Shown: piece after piece, positions 15,524-23,467 of the stretch
Layout: each line of letters begins with the position of its first letter
Position numbering within the stretch: position 1 is the first letter of the stretch
DNA from: RGIG1828 sp045654685
GTDB taxonomy: Bacteria > Bacillota > Clostridia > UMGS1810
Assembly: GCA_045654685.1 (NCBI GenBank)
Contig: JAZONV010000005.1
Location: 1 to 34,303 of the forward strand
Direction of reading: 5' to 3'
Length of the DNA stretch: 34,303 nt
The notes under the pieces: generated by a model
Database searches by the model: none
What the model saw: only the letters and a program-made list of their open reading frames with translations
Told to the model about the DNA's origin: nothing
Position numbers and translations under genes: made by a program

Positions 15524-17671
15524 TTAACTATAGAATATATATTTTCCGCTTTTCACATTGTGTTCTTTGCCATCTATTATGATTGTTGCCTCTGTCGGTG
15601 TTGTAATTGTATATTTAACCATACCGTCAACATATTCCCAGCGTGATACTATCTCTCCTTTTCTTGAAACAAATTTCGTTTCAAGATATCCGAGTTTTTC
15701 AGAAGGATTTGGAGATATAATAACTTTTTCATATCCGGGGAACTCTTCATCAGTTCTGATGCCGCCTGCAACGGAATATATCCAGTCAATGACAGAGCCA
15801 TAGGCGTAGTGATTGTAGGAATTCATATCATCTGACCAGAATTCTCCTTTTTCATTTATGCCATCCCAATGCTCCCATATGGTTGTTGCTCCCATATTCA
15901 CAGAGAAAAGCCATGAGGGGTTTTCTTCCTGAAGCAAGAGATTGTAGGCAACATCAATGCATCCGTTATTGCTTAAAACATGCAAAAGATATGGCGTTCC
16001 GACAAACCCGGTTGTGAGCTTATTGCCATTTTTTTCTATCATATCCACAAGTTGGGATATGCATTTTTCCTTATCAGGCGCAAGGTCAAAATGAAGCGCC
16101 AGAACACATTCTGTCTGTGTGAGATATTCAGGAAATGTCTCTTGAAAATTCCTCTTAATATTATCATATAATTTTTCGTATTTGTCAACGTCTTTCCCAA
16201 GGATTTTTCCTGTTTTTATGACGATTGAAGTTGAATATGCATAGAATGCAGAGGCGATAAAATCCACTCTTGAACTTCCCACACGGTCGCCCTCGGGTGC
16301 ATCAAGAGCAAGCCAGTCGCCATAGTGTTCTCCACCTGTCCAAAGATATTCATCATTGGTTTCATTTGTCATAAATGAAATCCACTTGCACATACTGTCA
16401 TAGGTTTTTTCAAGTATATTGCGATTTCCGTAGGCGAGATATACATTCCAGGGAACTATGGTTGCCGCATCTCCCCAGGCTGTACTTGCCCTGCCGGGAA
16501 ATGTTGTCTTGGGAATTGTGTCGGGCACTCTGCCGTTTTCATATTGATCTGCCACAAGGTCTGAAAGCCATTTTGAAAGAAACTTTTCCACGTCAAAATT
16601 ATAGCAGGCAGCCTTTGAGAACACCTGTATATCCCCTGTCCAACCAAGTCTTTCATCCCTTTGAGGACAATCTGTGGGAATGTCGAGAAAATTATCTTTC
16701 TGACCCCAATATATATTAGAGATAAGTTTATTGATTTTTTCATTTCCGCTCGTTATGAAGCCTGTTTGTTTTATATCTGAATATACCGAGATGGCCCTGA
16801 AATTATCCCTTGAAACTTCGCCGGGAAAGGAATTTATGCGGATATACCTGAACCCATAGAAAGTCATATTAGGTTTATACACCTGATAACCATCTTTACA
16901 GATATATGTGTAGGTGCAATCGGCGGTGCGATAGTTTGCATTGTAGAAATTGCCATCGGAATCAAGGACTTCTGCAAAGGAAAGGTCAACTTTATCTCCT
17001 TTTTTTGCAGTCAGGGATACTTCCGGATACCCTGTAAGATTCTGTCCGAAATCCAAAACAGTTTCACCTTTTGGTGTTTTAATTATTTTTGCAACTCTGA
17101 AAATTTCATGTTCTGTGACAAGTTCCCCTTCCTGGGGAATAAGATTATCTTTGGTGCAATCATATATGAGACAATTGCCCATTTTCACGATATCTACAGT
17201 TGCATCATATATTTCCCCGTCAAATATATCACTTTGAACAATCGGACCTTTTGCCCAAGCCCATTCAGAATCAGTTTTGATATATTCTATGTTTCCATCT
17301 TCATATTCTAAAATTAAAACGCCTATAACAGAGGGCGGTGCATAGGGACCGGGGATGTTGTCAAGAGGTTGGGAAATCTTTCCTCTTTGCCATCCGTTTC
17401 CAACCATAACAGAAAGTTCGTTGTTTTTTTCAATTAATTGTGTTACGTCGTAGGTCTGATACTGATGTCGTTTTTCATAGGATGTCCAACCGGGCGCCAT
17501 AATAAAATTGCCTATTCTCTGTCCGTTTAATTTTGCTACATACACACCCTTGGATGTAATTTCAAGAGTGGCTCTTTTTATTTTGTCGTTTATTTCAAAA
17601 TCCCTTATAAAAATCGGATATTGAACTCCGTTTTCAGGAGATGTAATTATCCAGTTTGCATCTTTTATCAT
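15524..17671 (-). CDS. GH78 alpha-L-rhamnosidase, intracellular
   Basis: A 715-residue glycoside hydrolase of family 78, which releases terminal alpha-L-rhamnose by inversion. N-terminal beta domains (about 1-300) precede the (alpha/alpha)6 catalytic barrel and a C-terminal beta domain. In TDCPQRDERLGWTGD, Asp334, Glu340 and Trp344 have the spacing of the catalytic region of Streptomyces Rha78A, making Glu340 the likely general acid; Glu600 in TIWEHWD is the likely base. There is no signal peptide, so it should act in the cytoplasm on imported rhamnosides such as plant glycosides. AGGAGG precedes the ATG. It heads the minus-strand set with the phosphatase and ABC exporter. Confidence 0.92.
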   Translation of the reverse strand: MIKDANWIITSPENGVQYPIFIRDFEINDKIKRATLEITSKGVYVAKLNGQRIGNFIMAPGWTSYEKRHQYQTYDVTQLIEKNNELSVMVGNGWQRGKISQPLDNIPGPYAPPSVIGVLILEYEDGNIEYIKTDSEWAWAKGPIVQSDIFDGEIYDATVDIVKMGNCLIYDCTKDNLIPQEGELVTEHEIFRVAKIIKTPKGETVLDFGQNLTGYPEVSLTAKKGDKVDLSFAEVLDSDGNFYNANYRTADCTYTYICKDGYQVYKPNMTFYGFRYIRINSFPGEVSRDNFRAISVYSDIKQTGFITSGNEKINKLISNIYWGQKDNFLDIPTDCPQRDERLGWTGDIQVFSKAACYNFDVEKFLSKWLSDLVADQYENGRVPDTIPKTTFPGRASTAWGDAATIVPWNVYLAYGNRNILEKTYDSMCKWISFMTNETNDEYLWTGGEHYGDWLALDAPEGDRVGSSRVDFIASAFYAYSTSIVIKTGKILGKDVDKYEKLYDNIKRNFQETFPEYLTQTECVLALHFDLAPDKEKCISQLVDMIEKNGNKLTTGFVGTPYLLHVLSNNGCIDVAYNLLLQEENPSWLFSVNMGATTIWEHWDGINEKGEFWSDDMNSYNHYAYGSVIDWIYSVAGGIRTDEEFPGYEKVIISPNPSEKLGYLETKFVSRKGEIVSRWEYVDGMVKYTITTPTEATIIIDGKEHNVKSGKYIFYS

Positions 17672-17779
17672 AATCTTTTTCCTCCTTACTGAAAAAATTT
17701 CAAGAACACGTAAAACTTTATTTTGTTTTCAAAATCTAAATTTAAGCATTTATGCTATATATTTGGTCTTAAACATTTT

Positions 17780-17839
17780 TTACTTGCCATCGTTGTTAAA
17801 CTTTGTTTCTGTCTTCATTTGTTCCATTTTTTTATACAT
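17780..17839 (-). CDS. Possible 19-residue small ORF
   Basis: An ATG at 17839 follows a good ribosome binding site (GGGAGG, 6 bases away) and opens a 19-codon frame encoding a charged peptide, MYKKMEQMKTETKFNNDGK, ending in TAA. It could be a real small protein, a leader peptide, or the severed start of a lost gene. It lies in the otherwise empty 245-bp spacer between the acetyltransferase and GH78 genes. No homology is recognised. Confidence 0.3.
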   Translation of the reverse strand: MYKKMEQMKTETKFNNDGK

Positions 17840-17916
17840 ATTAGCCTCCCATTACAATCAAAAAAATTTATTGGATTTTATGAAACCTCTCGTCAATTTG
17901 GAATTTGTCAATCTTT

Positions 17917-18351
17917 TTAGATGTTTTTCTTAAAGCAGATAATTCGGTTTGCCTCCTCAAATCCCATCGCCATATGAAATTTTAAGCTTCCAATATTATC
18001 TAATTCACAATCACTCGCAAATTCACTACACCCCATATCTTTTGACCACATTTCGCAAGCTAAAAGCAGTTCTCTTGCATAACCATTCTTTCGATAGTCT
18101 GCTTCTACAAAAATCCCTTCCAAGTAACCCACAGGCGAACTTTCAGTACCTTCAACATAATCTGTTCTCAAACCACATTGTGCAAAACCTACAGGTATAC
18201 TATTTACATACTTTATAAAAAAAGCGGAATACACATCGTTTAGTGTTTCTGCAAACTCTATTTGCAATTCATCAACTGTGTGACTATCCCACATTTTGAT
18301 GGCCATTTCTGCCAGAATACGAACATCGTCATTTGTTGCTTTTTGAACCAT
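17917..18351 (-). CDS. AAC(6')-like aminoglycoside N-acetyltransferase (GNAT)
   Basis: A 144-residue single-domain GNAT acetyltransferase. The central block, YVEGTESSPVGYLEGIFV followed by EADYRKNGYARELL, matches the aminoglycoside 6'-N-acetyltransferase group closely: the SPVG(Y/F)LEGI(F/Y)V strand, and R-x-N-G-x-A as the acetyl-CoA pyrophosphate loop. Also typical are EFASD near residue 115 and the C-terminal HxxMGFEE. Length equals the AAC(6')-I type. Cytoplasmic. It has its own promoter and GAGGAG ribosome binding site and no mobile-element neighbours, so it may be an intrinsic enzyme. Aminoglycoside activity is inferred from family resemblance; other amine substrates are possible. Confidence 0.78.
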   Translation of the reverse strand: MVQKATNDDVRILAEMAIKMWDSHTVDELQIEFAETLNDVYSAFFIKYVNSIPVGFAQCGLRTDYVEGTESSPVGYLEGIFVEADYRKNGYARELLLACEMWSKDMGCSEFASDCELDNIGSLKFHMAMGFEEANRIICFKKNI

Positions 18352-18391
18352 AGAAAACTCCTCATCAAATTCTTATTTTATTTATATTGAC

Positions 18392-18420
18392 AATATCGAA
18401 CACAATTCGACTTTTGTCAA
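18392..18420 (-). promoter_or_regulatory. Promoter of the AAC(6')-like gene with overlapping palindrome
   Basis: On the minus strand TTGACA (18420-18415) and GATATT (18397-18392) are 17 bases apart. The 15-bp sequence with arms TCGAA/TTCGA around TTGTG lies in the spacer and touches the -10, which could be a repressor site. Confidence 0.5.
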
Positions 18421-18545
18421 GTCAGGATAAAAAATTATAGTCGTACTAACAGCCAAATATCATGGCAGTTACATTGATAAGTTTTATAATCCTGTGGCTA
18501 TATCTTATTCTCAATTTCAACCTCAAGCCGTCAAAACAAAAACCA

Positions 18546-18851
18546 TCAAAAACTTATTATTTGATTACCTTTATATTTCAAGGTTCCCTTCTCCCCGATT
18601 CGATAGTTATCATATGAAAATGGTGCAACATTAAACGAAAGTTTTTCATTTTTTGTTTTGAATACAACAATGCACTTTTCTTGTTTTGAAACTCCGGGAT
18701 ATCTGGAAACCATATCAGGTTTATACTTATCAACCACTTCTGCTTTAACACATTTAACAGGTGCAACTTTGTTCCAAATAAGTTTTTTTACAATCAGAAT
18801 CCAGCATACCAGAAACAAAATAATTGAAAATATATTAATTATATTATCCAT
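18546..18851 (-). CDS. Membrane-anchored DUF2500-like protein
   Basis: A 101-residue protein with one N-terminal membrane helix (IINIFSIILFLVCWILIVKKL) and a soluble beta-rich domain. The pattern ECIVVFKTKNEKLSFNVAPF-like strand, then YDNYRIGEKGTLKYKGNQIISF, resembles the DUF2500 fold, whose members end in a G-x-L-x-Y-x-G-x-x-x-x-F strand. The ATG at 18851 is chosen for the upstream CGGAG; an upstream in-frame start at 18896 lacks a site. Function unknown. It stands alone between the acetyltransferase and gtrA-like genes. The 194-bp spacer downstream (18352-18545) holds only the acetyltransferase promoter that I can support. Confidence 0.65.
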   Translation of the reverse strand: MDNIINIFSIILFLVCWILIVKKLIWNKVAPVKCVKAEVVDKYKPDMVSRYPGVSKQEKCIVVFKTKNEKLSFNVAPFSYDNYRIGEKGTLKYKGNQIISF

Positions 18852-18939
18852 TATAACATTCTCCGTTCGACCGTATTCAACATCTTTATCAACCAAAACC
18901 CCAAACGATTTTTTAATATCTTTTCATCTGCAATCATCT

Positions 18940-19359
18940 TTAGTGTGGGTTACTGATGCTATCCTTTAAGGTGTTTTCTTGATTTTTATAAATTACAATT
19001 TTACAGAATAGAAATTCCAAAACAAAATTTGAAGCCATTGTTACAATAAGAATTATGTAATCATTGATTTTTACCATTTCAGCAATATGGCCAAGATATG
19101 TTGAAACAGGCGTAAACACTGCGTAGAACCCTAAAAGTTTAATCATGGCAACAGGCACATTAGCCGCAGATTTAAAGGTGTACCGTCTATTAAAGGTAAA
19201 ATTCCATATTATTGACAATATAAGAGACACAAGATATGCAGACCAATATGTCCATCCAAAAACTTCGTCAAACAGTGCAAAAGACCCAAGTTGCACTACT
19301 CCTGCAGAAATAGAAAAAAGGGTAAACTTTATCATCTGAAATATCATTTCTTTATGCAT
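18940..19359 (-). CDS. GtrA-family membrane protein
   Basis: A 139-residue protein with four predicted membrane helices, spanning about residues 8-30, 38-58, 70-92 and 98-125, and the GtrA signature after helix 2 (IIWNFTFNRRYTFKS). GtrA-like proteins are thought to help move polyprenyl-linked sugars across the membrane for cell-surface glycan modification. Here no glycosyltransferase is adjacent, so the pathway is unknown. AGGAAAGG precedes the ATG. The region upstream, 19360-19514, is AT-rich with no gene. Confidence 0.88.
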   Translation of the reverse strand: MHKEMIFQMIKFTLFSISAGVVQLGSFALFDEVFGWTYWSAYLVSLILSIIWNFTFNRRYTFKSAANVPVAMIKLLGFYAVFTPVSTYLGHIAEMVKINDYIILIVTMASNFVLEFLFCKIVIYKNQENTLKDSISNPH

Positions 19360-19514
19360 ATTTTTATATACCTTTCCTGTAGTTTTATTTGATTTTTACG
19401 AACAAGAAATTTCAACCGATGTGATTATATAAGTCAAAATCATTATAACACAAAAAACGACAAACCGCAAATATTTTGATTTTAAAAAAATCAGGTTTAT
19501 TTTCAAAAAAAGAC

Positions 19515-19543
19515 TTGACATATGAAGAATTTATTGGTATAAT
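19515..19543 (+). promoter_or_regulatory. Consensus sigma-A promoter of tRNA-Ser
   Basis: TTGACA (19515-19520), exactly 17 bases, TATAAT (19538-19543). Both hexamers are perfect consensus, as expected for a tRNA promoter; the tRNA begins 13 bases after the -10. Confidence 0.92.
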
Positions 19544-19556
19544 AACAAGGTCGCTT

Positions 19557-19646
19557 GGAGAGGTGGCTGAGCTGGTTGAAGGCGCAGCATTGGAAATGCT
19601 GTAAACGGCTTAAACCGTTTCGAGGGTTCGAATCCCTTCCTCTCCT
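19557..19646 (+). tRNA. tRNA-Ser (anticodon GGA)
   Basis: The acceptor stem GGAGAGG (19557-19563) pairs with CCTCTCC (19639-19645). The anticodon stem CAGCA/TGCTG encloses TTGGAAA, giving anticodon GGA for serine TCC/TCT codons. A long variable arm (ACGGCTTAAACCGT), the hallmark of a class II tRNA, is followed by the T arm GAGGGTTCGAATCCCTT. The discriminator base by this folding is T, whereas bacterial tRNA-Ser usually has G, and CCA is not encoded. The 3' end and the terminator behind it are repeated at 19841. Confidence 0.95.
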
Positions 19647-19917
19647 TCAAAACAAAAAAGAGATGTCCGATAGGATGTCTCTTTTTTTGTTTTGAATAGG
19701 AATAAAAGGGATTCGAACACCGAGGGGGCAACACGCGTTCAGAAAACGATTGATAATCGTTTTTAGCGTGTTGGTGCGCAGTCGGGTACCGAAATGCAAA
19801 GCATTTGGGTCGACAAGCAGTTAAGACGCGTAGCGGATGTATCCCTTCCTCTCCTTCAAAACAAAAAAGAGATGTCCGATAGGATGTCTCTTTTTTTTGT
19901 TTTGAAATATAGGAATT
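19632..19917 (+). repeat. Direct duplication of the tRNA-Ser 3' end and terminator flanking a hairpin-rich insert
   Basis: The sequence from ATCCCTTCCTCTCC through the terminator (19632 to about 19704) recurs at 19841 to about 19917 with an offset of 209 bp and one extra T. Between them, 19705-19840 contains CAACACGC/GCGTGTTG and AAAACGATT/AATCGTTTT nested hairpins, then an imperfect stem around ATGCAAAGCAT. There is no gene. Duplication of a tRNA 3' end is what integrase attachment sites leave, but no integrase is present; a dispersed tRNA-linked repeat is the alternative. Confidence 0.8.
19648..19695 (+). terminator. Terminator of tRNA-Ser
   Basis: CAAAACAAAAAAGAGA pairs with TCTCTTTTTTTGTTTTG around a short loop, giving a long stem with an internal T run. 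A nearly identical copy lies 209 bases downstream (19857-19905). Confidence 0.85.
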
Positions 19918-19919
19918 CA

Positions 19920-22595
19920 TCATCTTTCAACCAAACCATATTTAACTTTTATTCTTTCAAGTTTTTCTATCATGGGTTCGGATATAAACCACAGAAAAAA
20001 CATTGTTGCAAATGCATGAACTATATCAAGAGGAATTCCCATAATATATGCAGATATAATCATCTCACGGGTGATTTTGTTTTGCCACATAATGATAGAT
20101 GCAGGATTCATAATGCCACCATAGATGATAAAAGTTGCTAAAAAACCAAATATGCAAAGTGATGCTTTGGTCTTTCTGAGAAAACCTTTTTTGAAAAGTA
20201 TTCCTGCAATAAACCCTATAATTCCCAAAGCAAACATTTGCCATGGTGTCCATGGTCCGTGTCCAAAGAAAAAGTTTGATACAAATCCCGTAACCGCTCC
20301 AACCAAAAAACCGGTTTCCCCGCCAAAGCATACACCTGAAATAATCACAATTGCCACAATGGGTTTAAATTGGGGCAACATGAAAAATGCTCCTCTTCCT
20401 ATGGTGGCAATGGCACACAATACACTTATAACAATAAGTTCTCTTGCCTTGGGTTTTCTTGATTCAAACACCATAAAAAACGGTATCATGGTTTCCAATA
20501 TTATGAGAAGACTTACAAAATAATACTTTCTATCACCAAAAAAGAAAACACCTGCAAATATTGTGAGCGGTATTAAAAGCAGAATGAGAAATGATGCAAA
20601 CAGCGTTCTTTTTTCGAGTTTCCTGTCTGATTTCGGAACTTGAATTACTTCTATCCCAATATCTCTTGGCGTAAAAAAACACAAACAGCTGATTGCAACT
20701 TCGATTATTCCAATTATCTGCACCAACTCAGCATTTAAAATACTCAATTTTGAAATCCCCAAAATGTCAGCATCTGTTACAAACGATATTGATGTCAACA
20801 CAAAAAGCAAAGCAAATATGCTACCCAATATAATTCTTGCAGTTGAAGGTTTCTTGTTCTTTGCTTTTTGTGATTCAATTTTGATAGCGGTTTTATGCAG
20901 TTCCACACTACGCGGTTTTCTCCGTAATTTATTTGCTGTACCGCCACAAGCGAGTATTATATCTTCTGCCAAAACCGCGTCAGGAAGTCTTGTTCTTGCC
21001 ATACGGTTTGCAGATGTGGTATAAAAGTTCTTACCCTTAAAAAACTCTCTTGGTGTGCCAACAGATGTTATGCCGCCGTCAAAAACAAGAGCACATCTGT
21101 CAGCATTGGCTGCACAAAACTCTATGTCGTGAGAAACCATTAAAATTGTGATACCATTTGCTTTCAGATTAAAAAGTATATCTGCAAATTCTTCTTTAAA
21201 ATGAGAGTCCATTCCTTTTGTGGGTTCATCAAGAAGAAGTATTTCAGGCTCTGTGAGAAGTATTTTTGCAAGTGCGGCTCTTTGTTGCTCACCACCTGAC
21301 AAATCATAGGGATGACTTTCCAAGAGATTTTCTATTGCGCAAAGAACTGATATGTTATGTACCTTTTGTTCTTTTTCTTCCTTTGTGAGTTTCTTGTCAG
21401 AAAGTATTTCCATCAAATCAAGGTAAACTGTTTTCTTAACAAATACACTTTGAGGATTTTGAGGAAGAACTCCGAGCAATCCGTTGTATAAACTTTTGAT
21501 TTTAGAAATACTCTGTCCTTTTATCAAAACAGCCCCTCTATAGGGTGTGTTAAGACCTGAAATCAATGAAAGCGCTGTTGTCTTTCCCGTGCCATTTCCA
21601 CCCAGAAGGCAAAAAAGTTCACCTTTTTTGACTGCTAAATTAAACCCTTTTACAATATCGGGCATTTCCTTTTCATATCTGAACCATGCATCTTTGACTT
21701 CTATGGCGGTTTCAGCAGTATTTGTCATAACATCCTTGGGAATAACATCGCTATTCAAAATATTTTCTTTTGAATATTCTTCCAGCCACACCCTACCCTC
21801 ACGAACCGTCAAAGGGCATTTCAAAGAACTTGCAAGTTCACCATGAACTCTCACGGGTGTCGGAAGCGATTTATACATATCGTGGTTCTGAGCTTTTAGA
21901 ATTCTGCCCACATCAGCAGGACATTCGTCAACAATAATTTCGCCATCATCCATAACAATAACCCTGTCTGCCATAGGGAACGCATCTTCCAGTCGATGCT
22001 CGGTGAGAATGACGGTTGTTCCAAGTTCACGATTTATTTTTACCAATGTTTCTAAAAATTCACCTGCGGCGATAGGATCAAGCTGACTTGTGGGCTCATC
22101 CAATATGAGAACAGATGGTTGCATTACCATGACTGATGCAAGGTTTAAAAGTTGCTTTTGTCCTCCGGAAAGTTCTGTAACATTTTTGTAGAACCAGTTC
22201 TGTATTCCAAAGAATGATGCCATTTCAGACACCCTTGTTCTGATTTCGTTTTGCTCTATTCCAAGACTTTCAAGACCAAATGCAAGTTCATGCCACACTT
22301 TATCTGTCACAATCTGATTATCGCAATTTTGCATTACAAAACCAATGCGTGATACTTGCTCTTTGGCGTCATAGTCTGAAAGAAGTTTACCGTTTAAATA
22401 TATATCACCACTTATCTTTCCATAGGGTGCAAGTGTTGGTTTTAATAATCTTAAAAGTGTAGTTTTTCCGCATCCTGACTTACCGCACAAAAGAACAAAC
22501 TCTCCACGGTTTATGGTGAAATTTATATTTTTCAGCGCATTATCCTTTCCTGTGGGATAAGCAAAACTCAAATTTTCGACCTTAATGTTTTCCAT
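19920..22595 (-). CDS. Fused ECF transporter: two ATPase domains plus S-component-like membrane domain
   Basis: An 891-residue fusion. ATPase 1 (about 1-240) has GKSGCGKTT, LSGGQKQ, VLILDEPTSQLD and TEHRLED. ATPase 2 (about 295-520) has GGNGTGKTT, LSGGEQQRAALAK, ILLLDEPTKGMD and VSHDIEF. After a basic linker come about four membrane helices and then a six-helix region (GRGAFFMLPQFKPIVAIVII, then GETGFLVGAVTGFVSNFFFG) typical of ECF substrate-binding S components. All these are usually separate proteins. The ATG at 22595 follows GGGAGGTGAG and lies inside the end of ecfT (28-bp overlap). Last gene of the B12-riboswitch operon, so cobamide or a precursor is the likely substrate; a different vitamin cannot be excluded. 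Confidence 0.88.
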   Translation of the reverse strand: MENIKVENLSFAYPTGKDNALKNINFTINRGEFVLLCGKSGCGKTTLLRLLKPTLAPYGKISGDIYLNGKLLSDYDAKEQVSRIGFVMQNCDNQIVTDKVWHELAFGLESLGIEQNEIRTRVSEMASFFGIQNWFYKNVTELSGGQKQLLNLASVMVMQPSVLILDEPTSQLDPIAAGEFLETLVKINRELGTTVILTEHRLEDAFPMADRVIVMDDGEIIVDECPADVGRILKAQNHDMYKSLPTPVRVHGELASSLKCPLTVREGRVWLEEYSKENILNSDVIPKDVMTNTAETAIEVKDAWFRYEKEMPDIVKGFNLAVKKGELFCLLGGNGTGKTTALSLISGLNTPYRGAVLIKGQSISKIKSLYNGLLGVLPQNPQSVFVKKTVYLDLMEILSDKKLTKEEKEQKVHNISVLCAIENLLESHPYDLSGGEQQRAALAKILLTEPEILLLDEPTKGMDSHFKEEFADILFNLKANGITILMVSHDIEFCAANADRCALVFDGGITSVGTPREFFKGKNFYTTSANRMARTRLPDAVLAEDIILACGGTANKLRRKPRSVELHKTAIKIESQKAKNKKPSTARIILGSIFALLFVLTSISFVTDADILGISKLSILNAELVQIIGIIEVAISCLCFFTPRDIGIEVIQVPKSDRKLEKRTLFASFLILLLIPLTIFAGVFFFGDRKYYFVSLLIILETMIPFFMVFESRKPKARELIVISVLCAIATIGRGAFFMLPQFKPIVAIVIISGVCFGGETGFLVGAVTGFVSNFFFGHGPWTPWQMFALGIIGFIAGILFKKGFLRKTKASLCIFGFLATFIIYGGIMNPASIIMWQNKITREMIISAYIMGIPLDIVHAFATMFFLWFISEPMIEKLERIKVKYGLVER

Positions 22596-23467
22596 CTTCT
22601 CACCTCCCTGAGCTCGATTATAATCGGATATATACAAAGCATTAAATATGCTGCAAATACGCTTATACCAGATGCGGTAACATCTGCAAATTTAATCGAC
22701 GGAAAAAAGCCAACTTCCATTGCACCCGCAATAATCCCGACAAGTGTGTATGCCCCCAAAAGCAAAATTCCGCACAGGGCCTTTTTATCTCTCTTGTCAA
22801 AGGTATAGATTGAAAATGCGGTTCGTCCGGCAAGACCATATCCGCGCGATTTCATGCTATCTGATGTTTCTATGGCATTCTCAAGCGACCATGTTGTCAT
22901 TATTGACAATATATTGAGTCCGTTTTTTGCGCGTTTGATTATACTTCCGTTTGAAATGTCACGTCCCATACATCTCTGAGCATTAATTACGACCTTTAAT
23001 TGTGCCAGAAACTTTGGAACAAATCTAAGAGTCATAGAAATTATCAGAGACATTGCAGGAATGATTTTACCAAACAGATAGATAAATTTATCGCTTGTCA
23101 TAATCTCATTGTAACAAGAAAAGTGGCAGATAACGCTTACAATCATGAGAGCTGTGCAAATCCCGTAGACCATTGACTCAAAAGTCAATGGGTTTCCGCT
23201 TGGAAGATAGCACAGAATTGTAACTCCTTCGTGATTAAACGCAGGATTTATCAATGCCATTATAATAAGCATAGGAAGCATATATATCAGGTTTGTTTTA
23301 ATTGCTTTTTTGCCTTTTAGCATCACAGAATATGTAAATCCGCTTGCAAATGATATGAACAAGCAAACAGGATGCAAAATCAAGCAACTAAACCCGATTA
23401 CAAATATGAAATATGTGAAATTCACAATCGGGTGATATGTTTTAAATTCGCTCATCTTAACCATCAT
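22568..23467 (-). CDS. ecfT: ECF transporter transmembrane coupling protein EcfT
   Basis: A 299-residue integral membrane protein that couples ATP hydrolysis by the EcfA ATPases to toppling of the S component. Membrane helices lie in the first 130 residues and at the C-terminus. The two cytoplasmic coupling motifs are visible: NAQRCMGRDI (Q-x-x-x-G type) and MKSRGYGLAGR (the S-R-G motif). Possible starts are ATG at 23467, 23464 or 23455; the last lies just after the stop of the upstream DUF4430 gene. The genes overlap on both sides, so stoichiometric translation with the fused ATPase/S protein is likely. Confidence 0.9.
   Translation of the reverse strand: MMVKMSEFKTYHPIVNFTYFIFVIGFSCLILHPVCLFISFASGFTYSVMLKGKKAIKTNLIYMLPMLIIMALINPAFNHEGVTILCYLPSGNPLTFESMVYGICTALMIVSVICHFSCYNEIMTSDKFIYLFGKIIPAMSLIISMTLRFVPKFLAQLKVVINAQRCMGRDISNGSIIKRAKNGLNILSIMTTWSLENAIETSDSMKSRGYGLAGRTAFSIYTFDKRDKKALCGILLLGAYTLVGIIAGAMEVGFFPSIKFADVTASGISVFAAYLMLCIYPIIIELREVRRWKTLRSKI

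Noticed and set aside
19531..19923. A 130-codon minus-strand ORF across the tRNA-Ser and its duplicate
   Set aside because: It is antisense to the tRNA and to both terminators; the KERKGFEPSKRF-type peptide is the usual false translation of a tRNA-Ser gene.
22595..22637. An earlier in-frame start for the fused ECF gene at 22637
   Set aside because: The ATG at 22595 has an excellent GGGAGGTGAG site and starts exactly at the first strand of the ATPase domain.
19920..23467. Assigning the fused ECF system to thiamin or HMP (YkoD-like duplicated ATPase) because of the nearby thi genes
   Set aside because: The operon starts at a clear cobalamin riboswitch and is transcribed away from the TPP-controlled genes; duplicated ATPases occur in several ECF groups.
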